From positions 1-64,000 of the forward strand of contig MU859075.1 of assembly GCA_033297205.1 (NCBI GenBank): DNA of 64,000 nucleotides, in the 5' to 3' direction. Source of the DNA: Pseudoneurospora amorphoporcata. Lineage: Eukaryota; Ascomycota; Sordariomycetes; Sordariales; Sordariaceae. Shown piece after piece: positions 21,495 through 33,798 of the stretch; within the stretch, counting starts at the first letter, position 1; each line of letters starts with the position of its first letter. The notes under the pieces are model-generated. The model did not search any database. It was not told where the DNA came from and worked only from the letters and a program-made list of their open reading frames with translations. The translations under genes were made by a program, and so were the position numbers.

Positions 21495-22653
21495 GAATCG
21501 GAGTTCAAAACAGAACAGAAGCGACTGTGACGATCGACGCCCGACGGCCGAGGACTATGGCAGTCAGCCTCCCATCCCTGCATCCACACCCGTTGTTTCG
21601 TCATGTTGAGAAATGGCCATTGTGTCAACAGCGTTGGCTCTTATGCAGCAGACTGATGAGTTCATAACGAGCAGCGAAGAGAAAGGTATTGCAGAGATAC
21701 GACAAATGCTTTTCTTAAGTCTCAGCGAAAGTTTTTCATGGTTTCTATTTGTACTTTTGTCCTCTACCATACAATGAATTAAGGATATGAAACAACTCAC
21801 CAGTCGCTCAGAACATGAGACCCTTTATTTTCCCTTTCTCCCTTTCATCAGGGAATAGGTCCAAGTTTGAGTCCAACCAAGCGCGTGCCTTTATTCTGAC
21901 CTGGGCTGTGACGTGTGGCTGGTTGTTTACTTGAGCCCAGTGGGTTGGTTAACAGGAAAGATCATGAAGCACCTCGTGGAAGAATTTCTTCCCCAGCAGT
22001 AACACGAAGTGGATATGATCCTTTTCTTTGAGTCGAGGTGCTTTGGCGGGTGGTTTATTTATTAGTACCGTGTATGGTCCACTGGGCGTAGGTACATAGG
22101 ATCAAAAGGATGCATACATATCTGTATCACACCTGGTTGTCCTGCCTTCCATTCTATGTTTTGGGGGCACTCAATGTGGAGGTAGTAGTAAGTGGGAGCC
22201 ACTGACAGAAGAAGCCGAACCTCATGATTATGTTGTTTCACCAGACTTGTGGTAGACATGGCTTCAACCATTCCATTTTTTATCCAAGAAAGAAACGTCA
22301 TCTGTGGGAGCGTGTGGGACAAATTATTCTGTATATGCAAGTTTTCTTTTTCTCCTTTTGTCCCGAATTCAGCCAGCCGAACGAACTCCAGTTATATGAT
22401 GATGCTTTAGCCCACGCTGGCCACCATCCAAGCAACCTCAAAGTAAGTAAGGAGCCTTTTATCCTCTATACAAACACCCCGAATGCGAATGGGGACTTTG
22501 TAGACCCCAAAGAAAAAAAAAAAAAAAAAAAAAAAAGGAAAAGAAAAGAGGAAAAAGAAGTATGTTGCGCAAGGTATATCATGATAGGAGATATTCTTTC
22601 TATCCCTGCTTTTCCCTTCCTTTGCCCCTTTGCATCCGTCAGTCAGTCATCCA
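21495..22653. other. Intergenic 3' region with an A-tract
   Basis: This lies between the acidic ORF and the 3' end of the CHY/RING gene, which is transcribed towards it. It contains a 24-base A run at 22513-22536. No coding frame could be supported. Confidence 0.45.
22513..22536. repeat. 24-base A homopolymer
   Basis: An uninterrupted A run in the 3' flank of the minus-strand CHY/RING gene, followed by mixed A/G sequence. Confidence 0.9.
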
Positions 22654-25410
22654 TCATCGATGACCAATGAGATCAAGCTCAAATCCTCCACCCCCTCCTT
22701 CGTCTTCAAGATCATCATAATCGTCATCGTTCTCATCATCATCGTCCTCTTCACTCTCATCTTCCTCATCCTCATCCTCCTCTTCTATTAGATCCCTAAT
22801 AGAGGTGTGCCCATCCCCGGGAACAGGGACTAGCCTCCTCGGTGACCTGCCCAAGAAACCCAAAACGTCGTCCAACGTCACCATATCCTCGCCCCAACGA
22901 CTTTCCTGATCATCATCGGTGTAGTCGTCCGAGTCGTAATCTGCGCTTGTCGTGGTTCCAGACGTGGCGTTTGCTTGGTTTATTGATCTGCCTCTTGTTC
23001 TTCTCCTCGTCGTCCCGGGGATAGGGCGGTCTGTGATTGTATTGGCAGTGGCGGCGTTGGCCGGGCCAGAGGAAGGGGCAGAAGCTGAGTAACCGCCGAA
23101 TCCAACGAAGGCGGCGGCAGAAGCGAGGACGGCGGCCGCTGTGGCAGCGGGAGAAGAAGGAGCAAAGGAGGAAGGACGGGGAAAGTAGGTGGACGGTGGA
23201 GGGCTTGTAGGGAGGTTGGTGGATGTGGAAGTATGGAGTTGGTCGGCGGAGGAGGAGGAGGAGGATGGTGATTGTCGGTTTCGGTTGGCGAAGAGGCCTG
23301 CTAAGGCTGAGCGCCGTGGTGGTGAGATGGGGTTAGAGAGAAAGATACTCTCTGCTTGTTGTCTGTTTATGTCGATGCATCGAGGATCCAATCCCCGCGT
23401 AACTGATGGTCGTCTGCCACCGGCTGTCGCCGCGTTCTCAAGGACATGCTCGTCAAGGGCAACTGGCATAACCCTCACTCCCTGCCCCCGTTCGTCGGTA
23501 TCACTCAATCTACTGGCAGCCCTCGGTTCTCCCTCATCCTCTTCGTCATCAACGCCAGGCATATGGAGCAGCTTATGCTCAACCGTGTTATACGAGTGAC
23601 AGACTGAACACTTCAGTCCCAACCAGTGGTACCTTGTCTGGCTTTTTGCACTGCAGTCGTTGCACGAGATGACGGCCCGGGCATCCTGGTACTCGTCGGG
23701 CATGGGCTGGGTAGCAATGACAATGTCGAGCCTACGAAACTCGATCTCCATGTTGACGCAACTCTTGTTGCAGACTGGACACTTGTACGAAGTTTGCCGG
23801 TACGCGTTGAAACAGTGTTGATGGATGGTATGGCCACATTTCATGATTGCAACCGGTCGCGGGGAGTTAAACAGGTACTCGCCACAGATGGGACAGTCGC
23901 AGTCGGTTGACCGTTCGACACATCGGTGCTCGTTGCGCGTGGAGACGCATGCTGAACATTTCTGTTCACCAAGAACGGTCAGTCATGTTGGGCCAAAGGG
24001 GCCATTTCTTCACACTCGCTCAAAGCGACTCACCTTGCAATGGAAGAAGTCTTTGCCCAGGCCATGCCCAACTCGGCAGAGCCCACAATCGTTACAGTGG
24101 TAGATGGGTTTGTTCCGGTCGTCGTTCCACAGTTTGCAGATATTGCAATAGTAAGAGGCCGCAGACTGGTTACAGCCAACACAAGTATGCGAGGCCTTTT
24201 GGGCGCGACCGCACAACATGCACAGCATGTGGCGTGTTTCCCGCCGCGGCAGAGTGTGATCTTCCGCCTCATCGTGACAGAGTCGGCACGTATACCACCG
24301 ATCACAGGCGGCGCATTGCAGCTTCACATTGCGCCGGTAGTGTTTGCAACCGAGCCTGAGAACGGGCTGGCCGTTCTCGTCCAAATCCTCTGTTTCTTCC
24401 TCGGGTTGTATTCCCTGCGAGATCGCGTATGCGAGACTGATATCGAGTTCTCGCTCTCCATATTCGCCGCGTTTCGGGGCGGCTTTGGGGACATAGGTCG
24501 GCTTCAGATCCTCCTCTGTAACGTGGATGTTGGGCGCATCCTCGTCGCCAAATCCGCCTTCGCCCGCAAGAGGGTTCCAGAATTTGAAGGCCGTTTGCAA
24601 CGGGCCAAAGGAATCACGATCCCGGTTCGATGATTGCTCGCGGCCATAGCTCTGCGCGCTGCGGGCGCTCTTGACGCTCTGCACACTACGCACGCTCCGA
24701 CCGCCGGGCGATTCTGGGCGCATGCCCATAGTGCCGGCATGCGCATGTGGAGACTGTTGATAATACTCCTCCGTCATGACCTGATGGATGAGCTGCGCCT
24801 TGAGGGCCTGCGAGACGTCGGCCTGGTTCTGAATCGCCTGTATCCTCTTCCTCAACGCGCTCTTGCCGTCGTCTTCTGGTAACTCCCCAGTCTGGGATCG
24901 AGCGTCGGAGTCCACACGGGAGGGGATATGGGGAAGCCTGAGGAAGCCCTGTTGCGCTGCCTGCCCAGTCCGTTCTGGCGCCGGGGCAGAAATGGGTGAA
25001 GTTAACGACGGTCGTGCCGGCGATGTCGAGTCGTCTGCCGTTGCAGATGTTCGCGGAACTGGGGCTTGTCCATGATGCCCTACTTCTGGTGCGGAAGATG
25101 CGACATCGGCGCCTTCCCCTAACCTCGAATGCGAACTTGGTGCGGTATTGGCTGATGTGGTTCTTCTTGCGACAGCCACCGGCGGGGCTACAGTTCTACC
25201 AACAATATTGCCATCCAGACTCCTCCTATAATTCTCTTCTTCGTCCTCGAACACAGACTCGGGAAGCGCCGCCCCATCGGATCTCGTTCTCTGGTGTTGC
25301 GAAGTGGTAGATTGCGTGGTTATATCGGGCTCTCCAGTGGCGAACCCTGAAGAGAATCGTCGAACTTGTCTTTGTGCTCCTCGAAGCAAGTCGGAGACCA
25401 AGGTGGCCAT
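22654..25410 (-). CDS. CHY zinc-finger and RING-finger E3 ubiquitin ligase (Pirh2/RCHY1-like)
   Basis: Two exons, 25410-24034 and 23961-22654, give 894 residues; the intron 24033-23962 is phase 0. A Ser/Arg-rich low-complexity N-terminus (1-350) precedes the CHY finger starting at about residue 355 (CKHYRRNVKLQCAACDRWY). The CTCHY-type finger follows (HTCVGCN, YYCNICKLW, YHCNDCGLCRVG). A RING finger spans about 482-530 (CDCPICGEYL; KCGHTIHQHCF; YKCPVCNKS). A zinc-ribbon-like part then has CNDCSAKSQTRYHWLGLKC. The C-terminal 250 residues are Ser/Ala-rich and end in a long Asp/Glu tract. This domain order is that of RCHY1, an E3 ligase, but the protein is over three times the size of the human one because of disordered ends. 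Confidence 0.93.
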
Positions 25411-28400
25411 AGCAAATCATGCGGTCGTCGCAGATCTGGTTTCTTTCCTAGTGTCGGCGCCGTCGGACGTAAACGTATAGCGGCCGCGGGAAGGACTGGA
25501 ATCGTCGGACGATGTGATGTCGAGAGACGGGGCGCGGTGGCGAATGAAAAGGGCGGAAAAGATAGAAAGCGAAAATAAAAAGACAAAACACCAGGAACGT
25601 ATGTATGCGGAAGAGCAAGAAGAAGACTGTAGGTATATACGAGAACTAAATTATGCTAACGACCACGGAACGTCAATCAAGAAGAGTAAGGGTGTTGTGT
25701 GTCCATGGGTATCATGTGTAAAAGTTCATGTTTGGGGAGAGATGTTGGACGAGGAAGCTGGAGGGGAAAGACGAAATGTCGGTCGAGCCGGCACAATGTT
25801 ACAAGTCGGGTCGTTCCTTGTATGTGCTTGTCTCTGCTCCTCCACGAATAAACTTTTCGGATTCCGGGCAGATCATGTCGTCAATTCGCCCGCCATTGTC
25901 TTGAATATGTCCGGTGGAGAAATGATACAATGGCTCTTGACAAGTTTCCCAGCATCTCGCCATCGTTGGTTCCATGCCAGGGGTATGATCGCGGTGCAAA
26001 CTGCAAACGGCTTGTGATACGGCAGCGGCTTGCCCTGTTCTGGCTGTCAACGCCTGCTGTTTTGCGCCTCACGTGTCCACCTGTACGCCAATGAAACCCC
26101 CTGGTGAGATGTCCGGGCCGTCTCCCGCATCTGCAACACTTCAGGTTGTTACTGCGACAGCAGCAACAGTTCACCGACCTCACGTGCGCAATATCTAAGG
26201 TCGGTAGTGTAAGGTACATACATACGAAAGACACGAACGTTGACTGGTTGCGTTTCCCGCTAATCTGAGGACCTTGGCCATCAACGATTCAGAAAAACCG
26301 CAACTTCAGAACTCTGTCGGTATGCTCGACTGACTGGTTGCATACCTAGCTTGTTATAGAAACTCGGGATGTCCGGGATCTGGACAGCGAGCCAAGGACC
26401 AAGATGTTCGGTCTCGGATACCTCAGCCGTCCGATTCATCGGAAGGCTGGCCGTTGAGGTCTGGGGCCTGGCTGGCAAGCTGGTGGGGGTGGTTAGCGGA
26501 CCCGAACGGACCACAACGGTCCGGGACCTCCCGGAGTGGACGACTAGTAAGACCGACCGGACACGGTCACTTCCGACAGTTCAAGTTGTCGACCCGGTAC
26601 CGTAGCCAAGATGGCAATTTTGATGTTGTGTGCTTTCAGTTGGGTGAGCCCAGTTGCTTGTCTCGCGGATACAGAGGCAAGAATCGTAGTCTCGATTCGT
26701 CTCTCTCAGAAGGTGTACTCATTACCTGCAAACTTCTGGTCGGGTACATGCCCTGTCGGATGGAAGACAACTGAAGTCTTTACGGGCACCGTCAACCTAC
26801 CTACCTATCCTCATCCGGTATCGGGATCGTGACCTCGTGTAAAGAAAAAGGAAGGAAAGTCATGAGGACGTTGTTGTTGGTTCCTCTCACCCACTCGAGA
26901 AGAAAGAAAACGAAGTGCAGCCCAAACCCAGCACGGCAACAGAATGGTTTAACAGGGGGCTTCAACCTAGCGAGCTGCAGCTGCCAATGCGGGGCGTCCT
27001 GTGGGGTTTCAAGCCGTTGCCGTGCCTAGGCGTTGTCAGCCTGGAACGGGCTTGATGTTCCAGTCCATTGTTGCACAACTCGGGAACCTCCAGTTCGGCA
27101 CATGCTGTTAGTGTAGTGTGCTGTGGTAACCGATGGTGACAGGGACGGAGGAACCGGATTTGGCTGGTGATCAACTGATTCACAGGGACCCTTGTCCTCG
27201 TATTCAGGGTCCCATCCAACTTGGAGTCTTAACATGCACCTCTAACCGCCAAGTGGTACCTTAGCCATGGGGTGCAGTGCTCGAAAAGGGAACTTCCGTC
27301 CTCTGGGCTTCTTGGTGGTGAACTAGAAGAAATGGGACGGAGAATCGATCTCAATGTCGCCCTTGTGGACATGATTTGGATGGGCGATAAAGGGACCGCC
27401 CGTCTAGGCCCGTCGTAATCTCAACCACCATTTCCACCAGTTCTGCTCTGAAACCCCCTTCCATTTGGGACGGGGGCTGTCCCCGGCTGAGCTGGGACTG
27501 TTGGACAGCCCAACATTAGTGGTCTTGGCCCCCGCGTTTCTGCGTGACGCTTCGTTCGGTTGCCCGGACCAAGGAACTAAAATGGCCCTGGGGCTGTCAT
27601 TTCACACAAAGTGAAAGTCTGCCACTCCTGTTAATAACGTTGACGAGGAACTGCTCTGGTGTTGTGGTTCATCCTGCTGGATCATTGTGTAGGTACGGTA
27701 CATTTAAGGTACCTGACCGGACTGTGCGTATCCGGTGGTGACAAGTACCCCTGACGTCGACTGACAGACATGCCGCCGTCCTTACTGGAGGTTCATCCAT
27801 ACACCAAAATCTCTAGTATTGATGCCCCTTGCCTTTCCCCCCCTTCATTGCCCATTATCTCGGGCATTCCTGACTCCAGTTCTGAGCAATAAAGCCAGGG
27901 CACAGTTAGAATTCGGCCAGATAAGGCAGAGTCCATTTACACATTGGTGAAAGCTTGCGGTGTTGTTCCATTCTTGTCTTTCTTGGCTCACACAAGTGTC
28001 GTCACATCGGACCGGTATCAAAATAGCATCGTCAACAACAACGGAGCTACGCGGCTCGTCACTAGGGGTTCCCTGGGGTCGTTTCTACCGTAGGTAACTG
28101 GGGACCCGCTCTCCGCTATCCCCTGCCGCCTAGCAGAAATGCAAGTACCTTGGTTACAAAGGTACTTGACGTTTGGCTAAGGCAGGCTGTGCATCTGCAG
28201 CCATCCAACCGTACCTCTCAGGGCTGGCTACCTGGGTAACAGGGCAGGCTGCCGCACTCCGACTTGCAGCGACAGCACCAGGCCTCTGGCTCACCTAGCA
28301 CCACATTGGATTTTGCTTTTTCCAAAAGTGTAACATGACGGCTACACGCTTTCTCCGAACGTCTTGAAACCTCTAGCTGTGCTTCTTCTTGATGGCAGCA

Positions 28401-29383
28401 CCGCCTCGGTCCTATCGTTGAGTCTCATCGTCCATGACAAATTTTCCTGATCCGAAACCATCTCCGAGTTCATCTTCGTCCATCCATCTTATGACCGAGA
28501 ACACCTTCGTTCGCCAGCCAACATCTCCCACCTCCATCGCAATCCAGTTCGACCCTTACTTCAAAGTTCAACAACTCGCGTTACGATACACTCGGTCCAC
28601 GCTTCCGACCATAACCGCGATTGTAGCCTGCCGTTAAGGCTAGTTATGCAATCCAGACAGGGAAAAAGTAGAAATAGTCTCTTTACCTTTCGTCTGAAGT
28701 CTTGACGACCCGCGCTTTAAGCGCTCTTTCGACCCGATCCGCCATGCCATGACTGTCATCGCTTCAGTCTAGCCTCCAATCTCCTCTCCCTTGTCGTCCG
28801 AAACTCTGGTGTAGCCAACGGGTTCCATCTCATTCGCCATAAGCTGCGTATTAGACGAACTGGAAGCCGCAGACAAGGCTTCTATCAATTGAGTTGGTGC
28901 AGGAAGCGGACTGCGGGAAGAAAGCAGGAAACAGGCACAGCAGCTCTACACCACTGAACGCGGGCTTTACTTCGATTACCTAAGGTATACTCGGAGAATA
29001 CCATTTGGAACCACCCATCCTTTCTGTTCCCTTTCTACCTTTTTTAGGACATCCATTTCCCACTCACTGGATCACTTTTGCTGCCAACACCAGTCACAGT
29101 TCAAACAACAACGAAAAGAGCTTGCGGGTCACAACTACTTGCACTTCTTCTAGCCCAGCTCATCCATTACTGGCTACCTCTACAGGCCTGGCCCCTGGTG
29201 AAGGTGCCATTCCGTTGGCCTACATTACATTGCCACTGTCACTGACTGCCGCCCTCTTGATGATTTCCTAACCGAGTTGTGGTTGCCACCATCATTTTAC
29301 TACAATACTTCATTTTCTTCCTTGGAAGGACACAGACACACCAAGTTGAAAGAACCCTACCTTAGGAAAGGTCGGTTGTCAAG
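25411..29383. other. Long (4 kb) divergent intergenic region
   Basis: This separates the CHY/RING gene and the HECT gene, which face away from each other. Many short frames exist on both strands, but none has family features or consistent splice structure. AGGTAC/GTACCT words recur (for example near 26215, 27253, 27705, 28145, 28160, 28213), including a perfect 10-bp hairpin at 28142-28168. The last ~1 kb (28434-29383) is probably the HECT leader and contains open frames of 67 and 88 codons that could act as upstream ORFs. A non-coding RNA cannot be excluded. Confidence 0.45.
28142..28168. repeat. Perfect 10-bp inverted repeat with 7-nt loop
   Basis: CAAGTACCTT at 28142-28151 and AAGGTACTTG at 28159-28168 are exact reverse complements around the loop GGTTACA. 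The arm carries the AGGTAC word frequent in this intergenic region. It could be a factor-binding site or an RNA hairpin; function is unknown. Confidence 0.8.
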
Positions 29384-32300
29384 ATGGCCACCTATACCGC
29401 TCAACCACGGCCTACACGGGAAGGTACCATGGCCAATATCAACACCAGCTCCATGCCTCCTTCCACGGGGGTCTCGATCACTTCGCGTTCTTGGCCTCTG
29501 GGGCCTTTTCCCGGTAGAGTGGATTCCCACGCCAACTCGCACCCGCTCCCGCACCAGCACCAGCTCCAGCATCCGCCTCAACACCCGCTTCAGCATCCAC
29601 AGGGGCCGTCGGCACAGGGATCTTCGCAACCGCAACAGCATCCGCAGTGGCACCCGCACCCGTTTCCGCAGTCGCACCGTGCCTTGGGACCTCCGTCGAG
29701 CAGCTCTGGTATCACCACCACAAACAACTTGAACCAAGTGAACTACACCAACGGCAACGGCAACAGTACCGGCCGCGGAAACGTGAATCCCAACGGGAGC
29801 ATAAACCGGCCACCAACAGCAAACGCTCAAGTCCGCCGTCCTCATGCTGCCACGACCGCCGGTCGATTTCGAAGTGCCACCAGAGTCCCAGACCTCACTG
29901 TCTTGAACAACTTGCGCATCACAAGCAACACAGGCAACGCCAACGCCAACGCCGACGATTCCGGTTCGTCTGACGAGGATTTCCGCTCTTCAGGTGCCCG
30001 TCCTCCTCAGAGACCAGCTCACCGACGCTCCATGAGCCATCCCTTCCCGTCCCTGTTCTCGAGCAAGAAAAAGAAGCCCTATCAGATGTATGCTGGCGAT
30101 TCCGAGTCCGAAACGGTAGACGAAGCCGGTTATGCGCCCAAGCTCGGCACCACCAGGCCCCCAACACAGCACTCGCGAGGTCATAGGAACGTTCCTTCTA
30201 CCGGGAACAACGACTATAGCACAGGAAAATGCATGACGTGCGGTTCCCTGGTGCGATGGCCTAAGGAGCTCTCTGTCTTCAAGTGCACCATTTGCTTGAC
30301 TATCAACGACCTACAGCCATCCAGCTCAGGTCAGGGACAAGGGCAGGGTCCCCGACGGGATGCTTCCAGGAACTCACCTCCCGCAGCAGAAGAGCGAGTC
30401 TTCTCTTATGGTAAGAAACTCTCTATTTGATACGGTTGTTTACTCGCTAATAGCTGTCTAGAACGACCAGTTTCTTTGGGTCATACAAAGTCACTGGCTT
30501 CACAATGTTTGCGTTCCTTTATTTCGTCTGCTCTACGCTCAAAATTAGGCCGACAAGGAGATGTACAGCCTGACTCCTACTTTACCTTGGCAAAGGTCCC
30601 TTCTCGAGATCAACATGAAAGCCCGATGTCACCACCAAGGAGTCCAGGAAGGGGACCGCCGGCGAACAGGGCGCCAGGTGTGAGTCCCCAACCGCAGCGT
30701 GATGGGTTGACGGTGCCAAACACTTATCTGGATCCCCAACGGCGTTCTAATGGAACGCCTCGGTCATATTCGTCGTCCTATCCCGAAAAGCGCCCGGCGA
30801 TTCCTGGTCTCGGCCCTCAAGCACCTTTACCTCAAGCGAGCCCGCAGATTGCAACCCCAGAAGTGGATTACAGGCGGATATTCAAACGGCTTGAAGACTA
30901 TATAGTCAGCTGCGTTACCTCGTACCAGTGTCTGAATACTTCGTTTTCGACAACACGCCCGGCTTACCAGCCTAGACCTACTGGCGAACCAGAGCGTCGA
31001 CGTCGGCCAACGCAATCGCAACCCCAGCCCCGACCCCAACCACCACCTATGCCCCAACCCGAAGCCCGGAAAGACTCGGTTACTGCGGATCAGCCGTTTG
31101 TTGAATTGGACGCCAAGATGTTGTTGCTAGGGGACTTTGCTGAGAATGGTCTTTGGTGGACGGGAGGGCATGAAGAAGTCGTACCAGGGAGGTCATCGTC
31201 TAACCGGAGCGATCCTGGCGCGTCTGCAGTAAGCCCAAGGAGTCCTCGCATCGACTGGACGGAACTAGAAGAGTGGTATACAGCAGTTCTGGATGCTGTT
31301 CGGTCATGGCCCCAGGTTTACGATGAGCTTGTGAGCGAGGATTCGACTCTTGCTGTGCCTCCAGAAGCGCTCAAGGAGATCGAAGCACAGCTACTTGTGG
31401 GACAGGACCATGTCCATAGGTCGCTTTTGAAGGCTAGCGAGACGATTATGAAACGACCTGGACGCCCGATTACTGCGCCTCATGAGCTACGGTTCATTCT
31501 GATTCTTGCCGCCAACCCACTGCTTCATACCTATTATAAGCCATACCTCGGCGAGTTCCGGCATATGGACTCATTCTGGTCCAGTCAGGGAGGCCCATCT
31601 TCTGGAAGGCATTCAGGAATCATCAAGCGTATCGTTGGTCTTCTGTCTAACACCCCCAACGAATGTCACAGTCATCTGGTCAACTGGTTCGCGAGGTACC
31701 CCGAGCCACTCTTCATCAAGACAAAAGATCTCATTTCTAGTTTCCTGGCATTCCGACTGAACCGACAGAACGAGAAGAAGTACGATGCCAAGGTGGATAT
31801 TACCGCCGGTTTGATCCCAAGTTTGAACGCTGGCAGGTCTGCGGCATCCCTTCACGCCGCATTGGGATCATCACAATCAGGAGGAAAGAAGCAGAAGGAA
31901 AGCAAGAAGATATACAATGACGACTGGCAAATCAAGGCCTCGGCGCAAGTCCTTGCGTTGATTTTCGCAGCCAACAATACGGGCCACTCTCGGCGCGGCC
32001 TGGCTAATCGCACGGATGGGCAAGCTGCGAGCACGAGGGATCGAGTCCAGATGCGAGGGCAAATTCTTGCCACAAGCGATTTCTACACCACCCTTCTTGA
32101 CGACTCCGATCTCGTGGCGGACTTTGAAACATGGGAGACCAAAAAGGGAAAGTTTGCTTTCTGTCAGTTTCCATTCCTCCTCAGCATAGGCGCCAAGATT
32201 CAAATTCTCGAGTACGACGCGAGGCGGCAAATGGAGGACAAGGCGAGGGACGCCTTTTTCAACAGCATCTTGACCCATCGTGTCATTCAGCAGCACCTCG

Positions 32301-33468
32301 TGTTGAATGTCCGTCGGGATTGCCTGGTGGACGACAGTCTCAAGGCTGTGAGCGAGGTGATCGGCAGCGGCGGGGAGGACATCAAGAAGGGCTTGAAGAT
32401 CAATTTCAAGGGAGAGGAAGGTATTGACGCTGGTGGGTTGCGGAAGGAGTGGTTCTTGCTCCTCGTCCGTGAAGTTTTCAACCCCGACCATGGTAAGTTT
32501 TCCCTATGTTGACAAGTAGCTCTACTCGTTCTGACCTCGTTCTAGGGATGTTCGTCTACGATGAGGACTCCCAATACTGCTACTTCAACCCCGCCTCTCT
32601 CGAGCCATCCGAGCAATACTTTCTAGTCGGCGTTGTCTTCGGTCTCGCCATCTACAACTCCACCATCCTCGACGTCGCCCTACCACCATTCGCCTTCCGC
32701 AAACTCCTCACGGCAGCACCGCCTCCCACGCTAGCCACATCACAGCCTCGCCAAACCATGACTTACAGTCTCGACGACCTCGCCGAATACCGCCCCCGCC
32801 TCGCCAGCGGCCTCCGCCAGCTCCTCGAGTACGACGGCGACGTCGAATCGACCTTCTGCCTGGACTTCGTCGTCGACGTCGAGCGCTACGGAACCACCGA
32901 GCGCGTCGCCCTCTGTCCCAACGGCGAGCGCCGCCCCGTCACCAACGCCAACCGCCGCGAGTACGTCGACCTGTACGTGCGTTACCTGCTCGACACGGCG
33001 GTAACACGGCAATTCGAGCCCTTCAAGCGCGGGTTTTACACCGTCTGCGGCGGCAACGCCCTATCCCTCTTCCGCCCCGAAGAAATCGAGCTGCTGGTCC
33101 GAGGCTCGGATGAAGCCCTCGACATCTCGGCACTGAAATCAGCAGCTACGTACGATAATTGGGGAACAAAAAATCCCGTGGAAACCGGGGAGCCGATGGT
33201 TAGGTGGTTCTGGGAACTCTTTGAGGAGGCGTCACCTGCGGATCAGAGGAAGTTGTTGTTGTTTATCACGGGGAGTGACAGGATTCCCGCTGGGGGCGCC
33301 GCAGCACTGTCGATTCGGATCAGTTGTTTGGGTGATGATTGTGGACGGTATCCCACGGCCAGGACGTGCTTTAATTCGTTGGCGTTGTGGAGGTATGCAG
33401 ATAAGGAGACGTTGAGGAAGGTTCTGTGGACGGCGGTGTTGGAGAGTGAGGGGTTTGGGTTGAAGTGA
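29384..33468 (+). CDS. HUL4: HECT-type E3 ubiquitin ligase, Hul4-like
   Basis: Three exons, 29384-30410, 30462-32492 and 32546-33468, give 1326 residues. The introns (30411-30461, 51 nt; 32493-32545, 53 nt) both start GTAAG. The first ~270 residues are Pro/Gln/His/Asn-rich and likely disordered. A small treble-clef-like finger follows at about 281-310 (CMTCGSLVRW; FKCTICLTIND). The region from about 420 to 930 is helical. The HECT domain occupies roughly the last 380 residues, with GIDAGGLRKEWFLLLVREVF, FLVGVVFGLAIYNSTILD and FTGS-like LFITGSDRIPAGG motifs. The catalytic cysteine is in YPTARTCFNSLALWRY, near residue 1294. N-terminal finger plus HECT is the arrangement of yeast Hul4 and fungal relatives. 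Confidence 0.9.
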
Positions 33469-33798
33469 GGCGGATGAGGTGGATGAACACATGATTTCAT
33501 GCTTGTGGTGCGTGATGAGTGTATGTGGGATGGTGGGGAGAGTTATAAAGAGTAGGGCGGGAGAGTTTCCCGTACGGAGATTATGGTTTTTTTTTTTTTT
33601 TTTTTTTTTTTTGGTTACCTTGCATATCCCAGGCCATAAGGATGGGTCAAGAGAAAATTGTATCACCATCAGCAGCAGCATGGGCGGCATCAGATATAAG
33701 ACAGGAGAAAGTCAGAGAAAGTAAAGAGAGATAAATACATGCGTAATGCCCCTATTGAATGGGCGAGGAATTATTCCATGCGGCATTGCATACCTAGT
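33469..33798. other. Convergent 3' region of the HECT and polymerase iota genes
   Basis: A short shared 3' flank with a 26-base T run (33587-33612). No gene is seen. Confidence 0.5.
33587..33612. repeat. 26-base T homopolymer
   Basis: An uninterrupted T run in the 3' flank of the HECT gene. Confidence 0.9.

Noticed and set aside
22681..22800. Tandem CATCATCATC/TCTTCC repeats
   Set aside because: They encode the acidic Asp/Glu tail of the CHY/RING ligase.
25514..26017. 167-codon plus-strand ORF upstream of the CHY/RING gene
   Set aside because: Lies in the promoter region of the minus-strand gene and shows no protein-like organisation.
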